Positions 1-8,648 of a DNA stretch of 64,000 nt are shown piece by piece. The notes below the pieces were generated by a model. The model was not told the origin of the DNA and searched no databases. It was given only the letters and a program-made list of their open reading frames with translations. Made by a program: the position numbers and the translations under genes. Each line of letters opens with the position of its first letter. Positions within the stretch are counted from its first letter, which is position 1. Source of the stretch: Thalassotalea sp. PS06 (GTDB taxonomy: Bacteria > Pseudomonadota > Gammaproteobacteria > Enterobacterales > Alteromonadaceae). The stretch lies in NCBI RefSeq assembly GCF_007197775.1, contig NZ_CP041638.1, forward strand, positions 3,731,230-3,795,229, given 5' to 3'.

Positions 1-1546
1 GGCCAAAGCTGATTTCATTGTGATGGAATTTGCGATGAACCGGATCACGCCCCATGTATTGTAAGGTGTCATTCATCCAGCCCATGTTCCATTTAAAACC
101 GAAGCCCAGGCCACCCATATCGGTTGGCTTGGAAACCCCTGGCCAGGAAGTCGACTCTTCCGCGACCGAGAACGCGCCTGGATAATCGGCATATAATTCT
201 TCGTTAAAGCCTTTTAGGAAATCTACCGCTTCAAGGTTTTCGTTACCGCCAAATTTATTGGCAACCCATTCGCCGTCGTTGCGGGAGTAATCGAGGTAAA
301 GCATCGATGCTACGGCATCAACGCGGACACCATCAACATGATAGTTTTCGAGCCAATGCATAGCGCTGGCACGCAGGAAGTTTGCAACTTCAGTACGGCC
401 ATAGTTGTAAATCAGGGTATTCCAGTCAGGGTGGAAACCTTTACGCGGGTCTTCATGTTCGTAAAGACAAGTGCCGTCAAAACGAACCAGACCGTGGTCG
501 TCTACCGGGAAGTGACCCGGTACCCAGTCGATCAATACCCCAAGGCCGGCCTGGTGGCACTGGTCGATGAAATATTTAAAGTCTTTAGGACTACCAAAAC
601 GCGCGGTCGGCGCGAACAAGCCTACCGGCTGGTAACCCCAGGAACCATCAAACGGGTATTCACTTACCGGCATCAACTGAATATGGGTAAAGCCGAGATC
701 CTGAACATAAGGGATCAAACGCTCAGCAATGTCGCGATAATTTAAAAACTCGTTATGTTCATCGCGCTGCCAGGAACCTAAGTGCACTTCATAAATACTG
801 ATGGGTGCATGGCGATTGTTCATCGCCTCACGGCTGCTCATCCATTTTTTATCGCCCCAGGCAAATGGGTTCTCGGCATTAACCACCGAAGAAGTGTCCG
901 GGCGATACTGCGCCTGGGAGCCCATCGGGTCAGCTTTTAAAGGCAATAGATTGGAGTTGGCGTCTTTGACTTCAAACTTGTAATGACAACCTTCCTGCAG
1001 CGGGTGACGAGCACTGTGATGAGGGATGAAGATTTCCCAGATACCGCAGTTTAATAGTTTGCGCATTGGATGGCAGCGACCATCCCAGTCGTTGAAATCA
1101 CCGACAACCGCAACATGGCTGGCATTTGGAGCCCAGACCGCGAAGTTCACACCAGCAACGCCTTCGTGCTCAATGCAATGAGCCCCCAGTTTGTTATAAA
1201 GATGCTTGTGGTTACCTTCTAAAAACAGGTGGGTGTCGATCTCACCCAAAACACAACCAAAAGAAAAGGGATCGTCAATCAGACGTTTGCTGTCGCCACT
1301 GGTAACCTGCAGCTGATAGGCAGCAGATTTTTTGCGACGGGTAGTTTTACTGAACAAGCCCTGTTCATCGACTTTATCCAGTTTGGCAATCACTTTACCG
1401 GACGCTTTATCGAGCACAGAAACCCGCTTCGCCCAGGGAATATATACATTGAACTGAAGATAACCTTTTTCATTGGTTTGCATTCCAAGAAAACCAAACG
1501 GGTTAGGGTGCTGAGCATTGTTCAGCGCCTGGATATGTTCATGCAT
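1..1546 (-). CDS. glgB: 1,4-alpha-glucan branching enzyme GlgB (partial, C-terminus off the left edge)
   Basis: Glycogen branching enzyme: it cuts alpha-1,4-glucan and re-attaches the piece through alpha-1,6 bonds in the cytoplasm. About 515 of the usual ~730 residues are visible, reading leftward off the window. The protein starts MHEHIQALNN, with AAGGAA about 10 bases before the ATG. An N-terminal beta-sandwich (N1) and CBM48 precede the GH13 barrel. Seen motifs: VVGDFNDWDG (CBM48), YEVHLGSW, and DGVRVDAVASM with the predicted nucleophile Asp410. The acid/base Glu463 lies in VAEESTSWPG. Both are five residues later than E. coli D405 and E458, which fits the family. It lies 190 bases after glgP on the same strand, so a glgP-glgB transcription unit is likely, although a hairpin sits between them. 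The ORF is intact as far as it can be seen. Confidence 0.97.
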   Translation of the reverse strand, partial: MHEHIQALNNAQHPNPFGFLGMQTNEKGYLQFNVYIPWAKRVSVLDKASGKVIAKLDKVDEQGLFSKTTRRKKSAAYQLQVTSGDSKRLIDDPFSFGCVLGEIDTHLFLEGNHKHLYNKLGAHCIEHEGVAGVNFAVWAPNASHVAVVGDFNDWDGRCHPMRKLLNCGIWEIFIPHHSARHPLQEGCHYKFEVKDANSNLLPLKADPMGSQAQYRPDTSSVVNAENPFAWGDKKWMSSREAMNNRHAPISIYEVHLGSWQRDEHNEFLNYRDIAERLIPYVQDLGFTHIQLMPVSEYPFDGSWGYQPVGLFAPTARFGSPKDFKYFIDQCHQAGLGVLIDWVPGHFPVDDHGLVRFDGTCLYEHEDPRKGFHPDWNTLIYNYGRTEVANFLRASAMHWLENYHVDGVRVDAVASMLYLDYSRNDGEWVANKFGGNENLEAVDFLKGFNEELYADYPGAFSVAEESTSWPGVSKPTDMGGLGFGFKWNMGWMNDTLQYMGRDPVHRKFHHNEISFG

Positions 1547-1645
1547 TATTCTCTGTTCCTTCATTCATTCCCGGTTACCTTAATGGCGACCGTCACTAAG
1601 TTTGACGATATTTATTGATGACTTTTAGCACCAGACTGATACGAC

Positions 1646-1677
1646 AAAAGCCCCAGTACAAAAATACTACGGCTTTT
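1646..1677 (-). terminator. Hairpin between glgP and glgB
   Basis: AAAAGCC and GGCTTTT arms with a short inner AGTA/TACT pairing lie in the 190-base gap. Read on the minus strand it lies after the glgP stop. The T-run is weak, so it may attenuate transcription into glgB rather than end it. Confidence 0.45.
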
Positions 1678-1736
1678 GGCAAATTACCTTTAAATTCAAT
1701 CGCTACCCGACACTCAGTGCCGGGTACACACTTCGA

Positions 1737-4193
1737 TTATTTAATCGGCGTTAATTTCCAAATATTGTTTACATAATCTTCAATCGAACGATCTGAGGTG
1801 AATTTACCCATCTTCGCTGTATTGAGGATAGCCATACGCGCCCAACGTTTGCTGTCTTTGTAAGCAACGTCCAACTCTTCCTGAGCTCGGGCGTAATCGG
1901 CATAATCGGCCATTACACGGTACGGGTCACCACCTTCTAGCAAGCTGTGAGCAATTGCTGCTAGCTCGCCTGGCTTACCAGGAGTGAAAAAGTCGCCACG
2001 TAACCAGTCGATTACTTCTTTTAACTCTGCATCAGCGTGGTAGAAGTCCCAAGGGTTATAACCTTCTACTTTCATCGCTTTGATTTGGTCAACGGTGTTA
2101 CCGAAGATAAAGATGTTGTCATCGCCAACTTCTTCAGCAATCTCGACGTTAGCACCATCTAATGTACCGATTGTGACAGCACCGTTAAGAGCAAGCTTCA
2201 TGTTACCAGTACCTGATGCTTCTTTACCGGCAGTTGAAATCTGCTCTGAAACGTCAGCCGCTGGAATGATTTTCTCAGCTAAGGTCACGCGGTAGTTAGG
2301 CATAAACACAACTTTAAGCTTGTCTTTGATGCGTGCGTCGTTATTGATGCGCTCAGCAACCTTGTTGATTGCATAAATGATTTCTTTCGCCAGGTAGTAA
2401 CCAGGAGCCGCTTTAGCGCCGAAGATGAATACACGTGGCTGCATATCGTAATCAGGGTTTGCTAATAGACGACGGTATAAACCTAGAATATGTAAGAAGT
2501 TAAGGTGCTGACGCTTGTACTCGTGCAGACGCTTAATCTGGACATCAAAGATTGCTTCTGGATTGACTTCAACGCCAGTCAGCTTTTTGATTTCTTCTGC
2601 AAGCTTCACTTTATTTTCTAGCTTGATATCCATGAATTTCTTCTGGAATTTAGCATCATCTGCATACTCAGAAATCGCATCCAGGCTAGATAGCTCTTTG
2701 GCCCAGTCATTCTTAACAACCGTATCCAATAGCTTCGAAAGCTTAGGGTTACAGGCTTTCAACCAACGACGTGGTGTAACACCATTGGTAACGTTAGTTA
2801 GCTTGCCCGGGTAAAGTGCATTGAATTCTGGGAATAAGTCCGATTGCACAAGATCAGAGTGAATCTGCGCAACACCGTTAACTTTGAAAGAAGTAACAAC
2901 ACAAAGGTGCGCCATGCGAACCATTTGTTGCTGACCTTCTTCAATCAATGACAAGCGAGCTCGCATTTGTACGTCGCCAGGCCACATGCGAGCAACTTCG
3001 TTATTTAAGAACTGCTCATTGATGGCGAAAAGGATTTCTAAGTGACGCGGCAATACGCGTTCGAACATAGATACCGCCCACTTCTCTAATGCTTCTGGCA
3101 ATAAGGTGTGGTTGGTGTAGGCAAATACCTGACGGCACATTGCCCAGGCGTTGTCCCAACTAAAATCGTAATCGTCCATTAGGGTGCGCATTAGCTCAAG
3201 AATGGCGATAGTTGGGTGCGTATCGTTTAATTGGATAACGGTTTGGTTAGCAAATTCTGACCAGTCGTCACCGTACTGCTTCTGGTAACGCTTGATGATG
3301 TCTTTAATAGAACAGGCACAAAAGAAGTATTGCTGAATGAAACGCAGCTCTTTACCGGCTTCGGTTTCATCGTTCGGGTATAGAACTTTAGAGATAGTCT
3401 CCGCCTGATTTTGAGCGCTGTGCGCGTCCTGATAAGAACCTGCGTTGAACTGATCCCAGTCAAAATGACTACATGCACGAGATTCCCACAAACGTAAAAC
3501 ATTTACGGTTTTTGAGTTGTAACCAACGATTGGCACATCCCATGGAACCCCTTTGATGATCTGGCCAGGATGCCAGATTTTCTTAACGCTGCCGTCAACC
3601 TGGGTTTGTGTTTCTACCGAACCAAATAATGGAATTTCCTGCACCGCTTCCGGGCGACAAACTTCCCATGGGTTACCGAATTCACGCCACTCATCCGGGG
3701 TTTCGATTTGACGACACTCGTGGAATTGCTGCTCGAACAAACCGTGACGGTAGTGGATACCGTAACCTACGGCGTTGTAATCCATGGTTGCTAAGGAATC
3801 TAAGAAACAGGCTGCAAGACGACCAAGACCGCCATTACCTAGTGCCAAGTCGTGACCTTCTTCAAAAATATCTTCCAGCTCAAAACCTAACTCGGCAACG
3901 GCTTTGTTTGCTACGTCGAAAAGATTCAGGTTGTGCAGGTTGTTAGAAAGCATGCGTCCCATCAGGTATTCCAGGGACAGATAGTTTACCGAGCGGCTTT
4001 TTTGATCAGTATGAGCGGCATTGGTTTCTTTTAGCTTCTCATAAACCACTTCGTTCACTGCCAGACAAACGGCGCGTAGAACGGCGGTAGGATTGTCCTG
4101 AAAATCAACTTCACTGGAGGTGAAGTTCAGGTGATGAAGAACCTTGGTTTTGAATTGCGCTGCGGTTAACGGTTTTTTCGTTGCTGTCGCCAT
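1737..4193 (-). CDS. glgP: Glycogen/maltodextrin phosphorylase
   Basis: PLP-dependent GT35 phosphorylase. It releases glucose-1-phosphate from alpha-1,4-glucan ends in the cytoplasm. The 818 residues match the family length (E. coli GlgP is 815). The phosphorylase signature EASGTGNMKLALNG is present, and its Lys, residue 666, should carry PLP. The glycogen-phosphorylase patterns ALGNGGLGRLAACFLDSLAT and DVQIKRLHEYKRQ are also seen. The start is supported by an AAAGAGAAAAG stretch upstream. It precedes glgB on the same strand. Two palindromic LacI-type operators lie about 150-200 bases upstream, so expression probably responds to maltodextrin. It could equally be named MalP, since the two cannot be separated by sequence alone. 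The glgB neighbour favours GlgP. Confidence 0.97.
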   Translation of the reverse strand: MATATKKPLTAAQFKTKVLHHLNFTSSEVDFQDNPTAVLRAVCLAVNEVVYEKLKETNAAHTDQKSRSVNYLSLEYLMGRMLSNNLHNLNLFDVANKAVAELGFELEDIFEEGHDLALGNGGLGRLAACFLDSLATMDYNAVGYGIHYRHGLFEQQFHECRQIETPDEWREFGNPWEVCRPEAVQEIPLFGSVETQTQVDGSVKKIWHPGQIIKGVPWDVPIVGYNSKTVNVLRLWESRACSHFDWDQFNAGSYQDAHSAQNQAETISKVLYPNDETEAGKELRFIQQYFFCACSIKDIIKRYQKQYGDDWSEFANQTVIQLNDTHPTIAILELMRTLMDDYDFSWDNAWAMCRQVFAYTNHTLLPEALEKWAVSMFERVLPRHLEILFAINEQFLNNEVARMWPGDVQMRARLSLIEEGQQQMVRMAHLCVVTSFKVNGVAQIHSDLVQSDLFPEFNALYPGKLTNVTNGVTPRRWLKACNPKLSKLLDTVVKNDWAKELSSLDAISEYADDAKFQKKFMDIKLENKVKLAEEIKKLTGVEVNPEAIFDVQIKRLHEYKRQHLNFLHILGLYRRLLANPDYDMQPRVFIFGAKAAPGYYLAKEIIYAINKVAERINNDARIKDKLKVVFMPNYRVTLAEKIIPAADVSEQISTAGKEASGTGNMKLALNGAVTIGTLDGANVEIAEEVGDDNIFIFGNTVDQIKAMKVEGYNPWDFYHADAELKEVIDWLRGDFFTPGKPGELAAIAHSLLEGGDPYRVMADYADYARAQEELDVAYKDSKRWARMAILNTAKMGKFTSDRSIEDYVNNIWKLTPIK

Positions 4194-4346
4194 AGTAAAA
4201 CTTTTCTCTTTAGGTAATCGAATCTGTCCAGCGTTAGGACGATAATTCAGTCATAACAAATTCAATTGCAACAACTGCTTAAATTTTAGGCAAATTTATA
4301 ATTCTGGCTGTAAGTGTCGTTAATTTAAGCTTTGGGAGCAAACATC

Positions 4347-4360
4347 TGCATACGTATGTA
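4347..4360. promoter_or_regulatory. LacI/MalR-like operator 1 upstream of glgP
   Basis: TGCATACGTATGTA is a 14-base near-perfect palindrome with a central CG, typical of LacI-family operators. It lies 28 bases (centre to centre) from a second, perfect copy. The same motif occurs upstream of the TonB receptor near 33.0-33.2 kb. Confidence 0.6.
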
Positions 4361-4374
4361 TTGCATTTAAGTGT

Positions 4375-4388
4375 TGCATACGTATGCA
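4375..4388. promoter_or_regulatory. LacI/MalR-like operator 2 upstream of glgP
   Basis: TGCATACGTATGCA is a perfect 14-base palindrome, extending to 16 with the flanking T and A. LacI-family maltose regulators of Alteromonadales are believed to bind sites of this shape. No LacI-family gene is in the window, so the regulator is inferred. Confidence 0.65.
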
Positions 4389-4540
4389 AAATCTCAACAA
4401 AACTATCCCATAAAAACCCCATAACCTGCGGGTTCCATGGAGATTTTTTGCGGTTACGTGTTGGCAAACAGGTACGATGAGTCAATCGACAAGCATTGGT
4501 TATCTGGACACTAATATGTACCGCCAAGGGAATAGGGTAG

Positions 4541-4735
4541 ATGATTGAATTTAAACAACAAATGAATATTTTTCAGGCAAAGATTGAAGCCTGTCTTTAA
4601 CTCTGGGAAACTGAGTATCCGTAGCTTTATAAACCTAAGGCCAGGAAGTATGGAACCTCGTTAATGCTGAACCAGGATATTCCAAAAGACAAGTTTGTGA
4701 CAGGATTACGCCTTGATGAAGCGCTATGCAAATGA
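4541..4735 (+). pseudogene. Possible decayed ORF with two in-frame stops
   Basis: One frame from ATG 4541 reads like protein but is broken by TAA at 4598-4600 and TAG at 4622-4624, ending at TGA 4733-4735. The readable parts are MIEFKQQMNIFQAKIEACL and, further on, GTSLMLNQDIPKDKF. I do not recognise the family. It may be chance, and the rest of the 4.39-4.79 kb gap holds nothing else I can name apart from a weak hairpin at 4753-4771. Confidence 0.2.
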
Positions 4736-4794
4736 GTCTGGATAGAAATTCAGGGAGCCACAATAGCTCCCCATCTAAAGTTTAATAACCGCTA

Positions 4795-5178
4795 TTACTC
4801 GCACCCTTTTGGATCAAGGATTAGACCTGTGGCCGATAAATAGGCATCACCACGATTTTTAATGGTCTCTGAGTCTAATCGCTCCGATGCCAGGTGAACT
4901 TCTTCAAGATCTGCAGCAACCGTCTCAAGATCTTTTTGTAACCGCATGACCGCATTTTCTAAGGTATAGGTCAGCTCATGCACCTTCACCATATCTTCAG
5001 GTGTTAGATCTTCTTTACTCAGGATTGCGTTCAATTTTTCATTAAATGCCCTTAGGTTACATAAAGCCACGTGGGTGCCCGGTGCAGCTATAGCCGGAAA
5101 ATGTTGATAGTTTTCTTCCGCCTGGATGGGAGCAATAACAAACAGTAAGGGTGTGAATAAGGTGATTAGCTTTTTCAT
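4795..5178 (-). CDS. Small secreted helical protein, probably DUF6746 family
   Basis: A 127-residue protein that starts MKKLITLFTPLLFVIAPIQA, a clear Sec signal peptide cleaved near AQA/EE or IQA/EE. The mature part is acidic and helical. It contains LTPEDMVKVHELTYTLENAV and EEVHLASERLDSET, which I associate with the DUF6746 family of small periplasmic proteins of unknown function. I chose ATG 5178 over an upstream in-frame ATG (5247) because the signal peptide begins there and GAAGAG lies at the right distance. Two Cys (one in the LCNLRAF segment, one near the C-terminus) could form a disulphide. The gene stands alone, with no operon partner. Confidence 0.75.
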   Translation of the reverse strand: MKKLITLFTPLLFVIAPIQAEENYQHFPAIAAPGTHVALCNLRAFNEKLNAILSKEDLTPEDMVKVHELTYTLENAVMRLQKDLETVAADLEEVHLASERLDSETIKNRGDAYLSATGLILDPKGCE

Positions 5179-5286
5179 GGCAATCTCTTCGAGTGTTTTT
5201 AACCAAAAAGGGTGACCATAAATGCCACCCATGTTGTTTAAAGTCAAATAGTTAAGATTCTATCTGTTAGATTAGACTAGCTTGGA

Positions 5287-5457
5287 TTATTCAAGATCCC
5301 AATTACTACAGTCATTGGCCACATATTCGCTTTGGTTCCAATCCATTTGCTCGATATCCTTCGCCAGCTCAGGCGTATGAATACGCCAGACAGAGGCATT
5401 CGGTCCTGCATAGCGAGGGGGCGACGGGCATAGCTCTGAATTGGTTGATTGATGAAT
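5287..5457 (-). pseudogene. Gene remnant: C-terminal fragment without a start
   Basis: An open minus-strand frame of about 56 codons ends at TAA (5287-5289). Its protein-like text includes SPPRYAGPNASVWRIHTPEL and YVANDCSNWDLE, but there is no in-frame ATG/GTG/TTG start with a ribosome site. On the plus strand, a different frame across 5408-5495 also reads like a protein tail (NWLIDEFTKLGKELMNES, then stop). The gap 5.25-5.56 kb therefore looks like the junction of two decayed genes. I recognise neither. Confidence 0.25.
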
Positions 5458-5503
5458 TTACCAAACTTGGTAAAGAGTTGATGAATGAGAGTTAAACCTT
5501 CAT

Positions 5504-5545
5504 GGTCAGAGTCGTTGATAATTCAACATCTCTGACCCCCTTGAT
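5504..5545. repeat. REP-like hairpin, copy 1
   Basis: GGTCAGAGTCGTTG-ataatt-CAACATCTCTGACC, an imperfect 14-base inverted repeat followed by CCCTTGAT. A closely similar element lies at 7023-7070. The GTCAGAGTCGTTGAA core resembles REP sequences tied to Y1/RAYT transposases in many Gammaproteobacteria. It lies just 3' of the M24 peptidase gene and could help end its transcript. Confidence 0.6.
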
Positions 5546-5558
5546 CTCAACTTCCAGT

Positions 5559-6866
5559 TTATTCGATAGTTGCCGGCACTAAAATTAATTCTTGCTGCGG
5601 CGGAATCAGGTAACGGGCACCGTCTTTTTCAATCACCACCATTTCTTCAACGGAAATGGTTTTAAAGGTGCCATCGTCACGCTTCCAGCTATGGAAACCA
5701 TCAAAGGCGAACACCATACCTTCCTTGAGTTTTTTATACGCCGCCGGGCGAGCCGTTGCCCCTCGCGAACCACCCAGGTTTGGTCCAGTATCGTGGGCGA
5801 CATAGCCAACCGGGTGCCCGGTGCTCCACATCACATGTTCCGAGCCATGCTTTTTCATGAGTTTGCTTTGCGCGGCATCAACATCGATTCCACGCACTCC
5901 AGGTTTCATCGCCGCAAAGGCTGCGAAGCCCGCATCCCGACCACTTTGCCAATAATATTGGATATTTTCAGGCGCTGCGGTTTCTCCGGGTTTGAGCACA
6001 TAGGCAAACCGTTGAATATCACTGACCCAACGATCATGAAGCTTAATACCAAAATCGGTTTGAATAACATCACCAGGCATGATCACTTTATCGGTGGAAT
6101 GTGAATGTCCACGATCAGGGCCTGAGTTTACATTTGGGTTTTGATCGGGTGCCCAGGCATCACCAACCCCATGCTCTGCCATTTTTGCCTTTAGGAATCT
6201 GGCAACATCAGCGTCGGTTGTCTTACCCGGAATAATGGTGTTGTATGCTTCAATCTGCCATTTTGCGGTTAACTCGGCGGCTTTGGTCATGATCTCAACT
6301 TCTTCTGGCAGTTTGATTGATAGCCATTCATAAACAACCTCTTCAGAGGATACCAAACGTTCGGAAAAGTCTTTGCCCAAGGCTTTTTCTATCAGTTTTC
6401 TCTGGCTGTAACTCAAACCATCTGCCTGTGCATTGCTATCTGAAGAATTGATTGCGATGCGCTTAAATTTAGCTTGCTTGATAAAGTCGGATGCATATTG
6501 AATCGCCGATTCACCGCGAGGCACGGAAACCACTTTGTTAAGCAATCCCAGCTCGCCAAGAGCCGTTGATTCGCTGGATGGCGAGAAAGCAACGGAGTGA
6601 AAACCCTTGTTGTCGATGTAAAACATAAAGGCTGCGGTTGAACCGGCATTTTCACAGCCAATATGATCGGCTAATGGATCATTATTATTTTCACGGCAAA
6701 TGCTCAGCCAGGCGTCGACTTTTGCAGCCTTTAACGCACTGGGAAGAAGCTGCTCAATGCGTTTTTTTCGGATTTCAGGCCAAGGGTTATCAGTTGTCTC
6801 GGATGAGGCAACGCCGGAAATTATCAGGGAAAGTATAAGGCTGAATTGGGTTAATAACTTTTTCAT
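5559..6866 (-). CDS. Secreted M24-family metallopeptidase (Xaa-Pro aminopeptidase-like)
   Basis: A 435-residue protein starting MKKLLTQFSLILSLIISGVA, a Sec signal peptide, so probably periplasmic. The C-terminal half is a pita-bread (M24) domain. Metal ligands can be read as Asp in QTDFG, Asp in VSDIQR, His in TGHPVGYVAHDTGP and Glu in ISVEEMVVI. The fourth ligand, normally Glu in a ...EPG motif, appears as Asp389 in FAFDGFHSW. Known family members cut Xaa-Pro bonds or act as creatinase-type hydrolases. The substrate here is unknown. The longer ORF begins 20 codons earlier, but the signal peptide marks 6866 as the start. REP-like hairpins lie on both sides of the gene. Confidence 0.85.
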   Translation of the reverse strand: MKKLLTQFSLILSLIISGVASSETTDNPWPEIRKKRIEQLLPSALKAAKVDAWLSICRENNNDPLADHIGCENAGSTAAFMFYIDNKGFHSVAFSPSSESTALGELGLLNKVVSVPRGESAIQYASDFIKQAKFKRIAINSSDSNAQADGLSYSQRKLIEKALGKDFSERLVSSEEVVYEWLSIKLPEEVEIMTKAAELTAKWQIEAYNTIIPGKTTDADVARFLKAKMAEHGVGDAWAPDQNPNVNSGPDRGHSHSTDKVIMPGDVIQTDFGIKLHDRWVSDIQRFAYVLKPGETAAPENIQYYWQSGRDAGFAAFAAMKPGVRGIDVDAAQSKLMKKHGSEHVMWSTGHPVGYVAHDTGPNLGGSRGATARPAAYKKLKEGMVFAFDGFHSWKRDDGTFKTISVEEMVVIEKDGARYLIPPQQELILVPATIE

Positions 6867-7022
6867 GGTATCGGTTTTCTTATTGGCACTATTGTGATGA
6901 AAACAAAGTTGCACCGGGCAAAGCAAAACTCAGCTGGGTTGCCGGCATCTGAACCTGTTCAATTTATTTAAGATTATCAATGCATCGCAGTTAAATCTAG
7001 GGTCACCAACATGGTGTAAACC

Positions 7023-7070
7023 ATCAAGGGGTCAGAGTCGTTGAACTTTCAACAACTCTGACCCCTTGAT
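7023..7070. repeat. REP-like hairpin, copy 2
   Basis: ATCAAGGGGTCAGAGT...GTTG-aacttt-CAAC...ACTCTGACCCCTTGAT gives arms of about 21 bases with one mismatch around a 6-base loop. It has the same core and orientation as copy 1 at 5504-5545. It lies just 3' of the amidase gene, where it may act as a terminator and mRNA stabiliser. Confidence 0.7.
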
Positions 7071-7091
7071 CTTTAGTATATGGATTTAACC

Positions 7092-8534
7092 CTATAGGTT
7101 ATGGCGGTTAAATTCCGGAAAATGGTCTTGAAACCAACGCAGCGGCTGTGCAGATTCGAGATATTTACCCACCGCAAAAACCGGAGCTTCCTGGTAAGGG
7201 CCACCAACAATCTGCAACGAGCTGGGCACCTGGTTGTCACACATGCCATTGGGCATGGCTAACACCGGACACTGGCCAAGACTGTTAAACGGGTAAGTCA
7301 TAAACCAGCCTTTATTGGCATCGACTTGCTTCAAATTAATACGAATGTCATCTTTCGAATAATCAAAATCCGCAGGGACTTTGGTGGTGGCAACGGTAGG
7401 GCACAAGAGTACATCATAGGTTGCAAACACTGGGGCAATTTTATCCCACATTACGCACAAATGCTGATTGGCATCGAAGACATCGTCAAGCGTGGTTTGC
7501 TCGACTTTGTCGAGGTATTGCTGCACATAAGGCGTTAATTGCTGACGCAAGTGGGCAGCGCCATAATCACGCAGCATCAGTTTGCCCATTAGAGAGCGTT
7601 GATGAACTTTCGCGGTCTGAATCACCTGTTCATCCCAGTCAATATCGATAAAATCGACGATAGCGCCAGCTTGCTCCAGCAATTTTGCCGACGCCAGCAA
7701 GTTATCAAGAATGTCCTGCTCAACCTGATAAAAACCGAGGTTCAGCGAAACCGCGATACGCAACCCTTTGACATCGGGCAACTCCGTCATCTGCGAAAAG
7801 TTATCCGGGAGATAGGAGTGAGAATCCTGAATATGCGGACCTTTCATTTGCCCATACCCCAGCAAAACATCATCGACACTTCGGGCTAAAACGCCATGGT
7901 GACAGTAGGGATCGATATTATAGGGACTGATTTCGGCAATGCGGCCATGGGGAGGCTTGTAACCATATACGCCGCACATCGCCGCAGGAATGCGGATTGA
8001 GCCGCCAATATCGGTGCCGTTAGCAAAGCTACACATGCCACTGGCGACGGCTATTGCGCTGCCACCGGAAGAACCACCACAAGTAATGTCGAGATTCCAG
8101 GGGTTGCGGCTCACTCCCCATAGGTGCGACCAGGTCACGCTGGAAGCCGAAAACTCAGGTGTAGTGGTGCGGCCAATAATGCTGGCATTTGCCGCAAGAA
8201 GACGTTCTGCCGCAGGATCTGTGGTCGTCGATATATTATCTTTGAGAAGGACAGAGCCATTAGTCATTGGCTGTCCGAGAATATACGTTTCGTCTTTGAT
8301 CGCTAACTGCAGACCAGAAAGAGGCGCCCATAAGCCATTTGCATACGTATCTTCAGCTTGTTTCGCATTTTTTTCAGCGTCGTCAAAATCGGTCGACGTA
8401 AAGGCGTTAACCTTGTGGTTGACCTTTGCGATCTGCTGCTGATAGGACGTTAAAACCTCAACCGGAGATAACGTCTTATCGCGAAACATAGACAACAACT
8501 GAGTTGCAGAAAAATATTCAAATGACATGGGCAT
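7092..8534 (-). CDS. Amidase-signature family amidase
   Basis: A cytoplasmic-type amidase of 480 residues without a signal peptide. The Ser-cisSer-Lys triad can be read directly: Lys80 in LQLAIKDETY, Ser155 in TCGGSSGGSA and Ser179 in GTDIGGSIRIP. The spacings of 75 and 24 residues equal those of mammalian FAAH (142/217/241). The family hydrolyses carboxylic amides. The substrate cannot be told from sequence, and the lack of GatB/GatC neighbours argues against glutamyl-tRNA amidotransferase. Two in-frame ATGs (8534 and 8528) are equally possible, since neither has a clear ribosome site. It stands between a REP hairpin and the peptidoglycan-type lipoprotein genes, all on one strand but with gaps over 100 bases. 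Confidence 0.9.
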   Translation of the reverse strand: MPMSFEYFSATQLLSMFRDKTLSPVEVLTSYQQQIAKVNHKVNAFTSTDFDDAEKNAKQAEDTYANGLWAPLSGLQLAIKDETYILGQPMTNGSVLLKDNISTTTDPAAERLLAANASIIGRTTTPEFSASSVTWSHLWGVSRNPWNLDITCGGSSGGSAIAVASGMCSFANGTDIGGSIRIPAAMCGVYGYKPPHGRIAEISPYNIDPYCHHGVLARSVDDVLLGYGQMKGPHIQDSHSYLPDNFSQMTELPDVKGLRIAVSLNLGFYQVEQDILDNLLASAKLLEQAGAIVDFIDIDWDEQVIQTAKVHQRSLMGKLMLRDYGAAHLRQQLTPYVQQYLDKVEQTTLDDVFDANQHLCVMWDKIAPVFATYDVLLCPTVATTKVPADFDYSKDDIRINLKQVDANKGWFMTYPFNSLGQCPVLAMPNGMCDNQVPSSLQIVGGPYQEAPVFAVGKYLESAQPLRWFQDHFPEFNRHNL

Positions 8535-8648
8535 ACCCAGGAGAAAAACTCAATTGCAGCAATAATCTTATGAACAAACCGATAAATACAATGAGCTTGT
8601 ATAGGTCTGACCGATACATAACCCACTACCTCGTTTATCTGAAATCAT

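Noticed and set aside
1229..1618. A 129-codon plus-strand open frame over the start of glgB
   Set aside because: It is antisense to the well-supported glgB and reads as a non-protein-like frame.
8341..8360. TGCATACGTATCTTCA inside the amidase gene, resembling the operator
   Set aside because: The right half does not fit and it lies within coding sequence, so it is probably chance.
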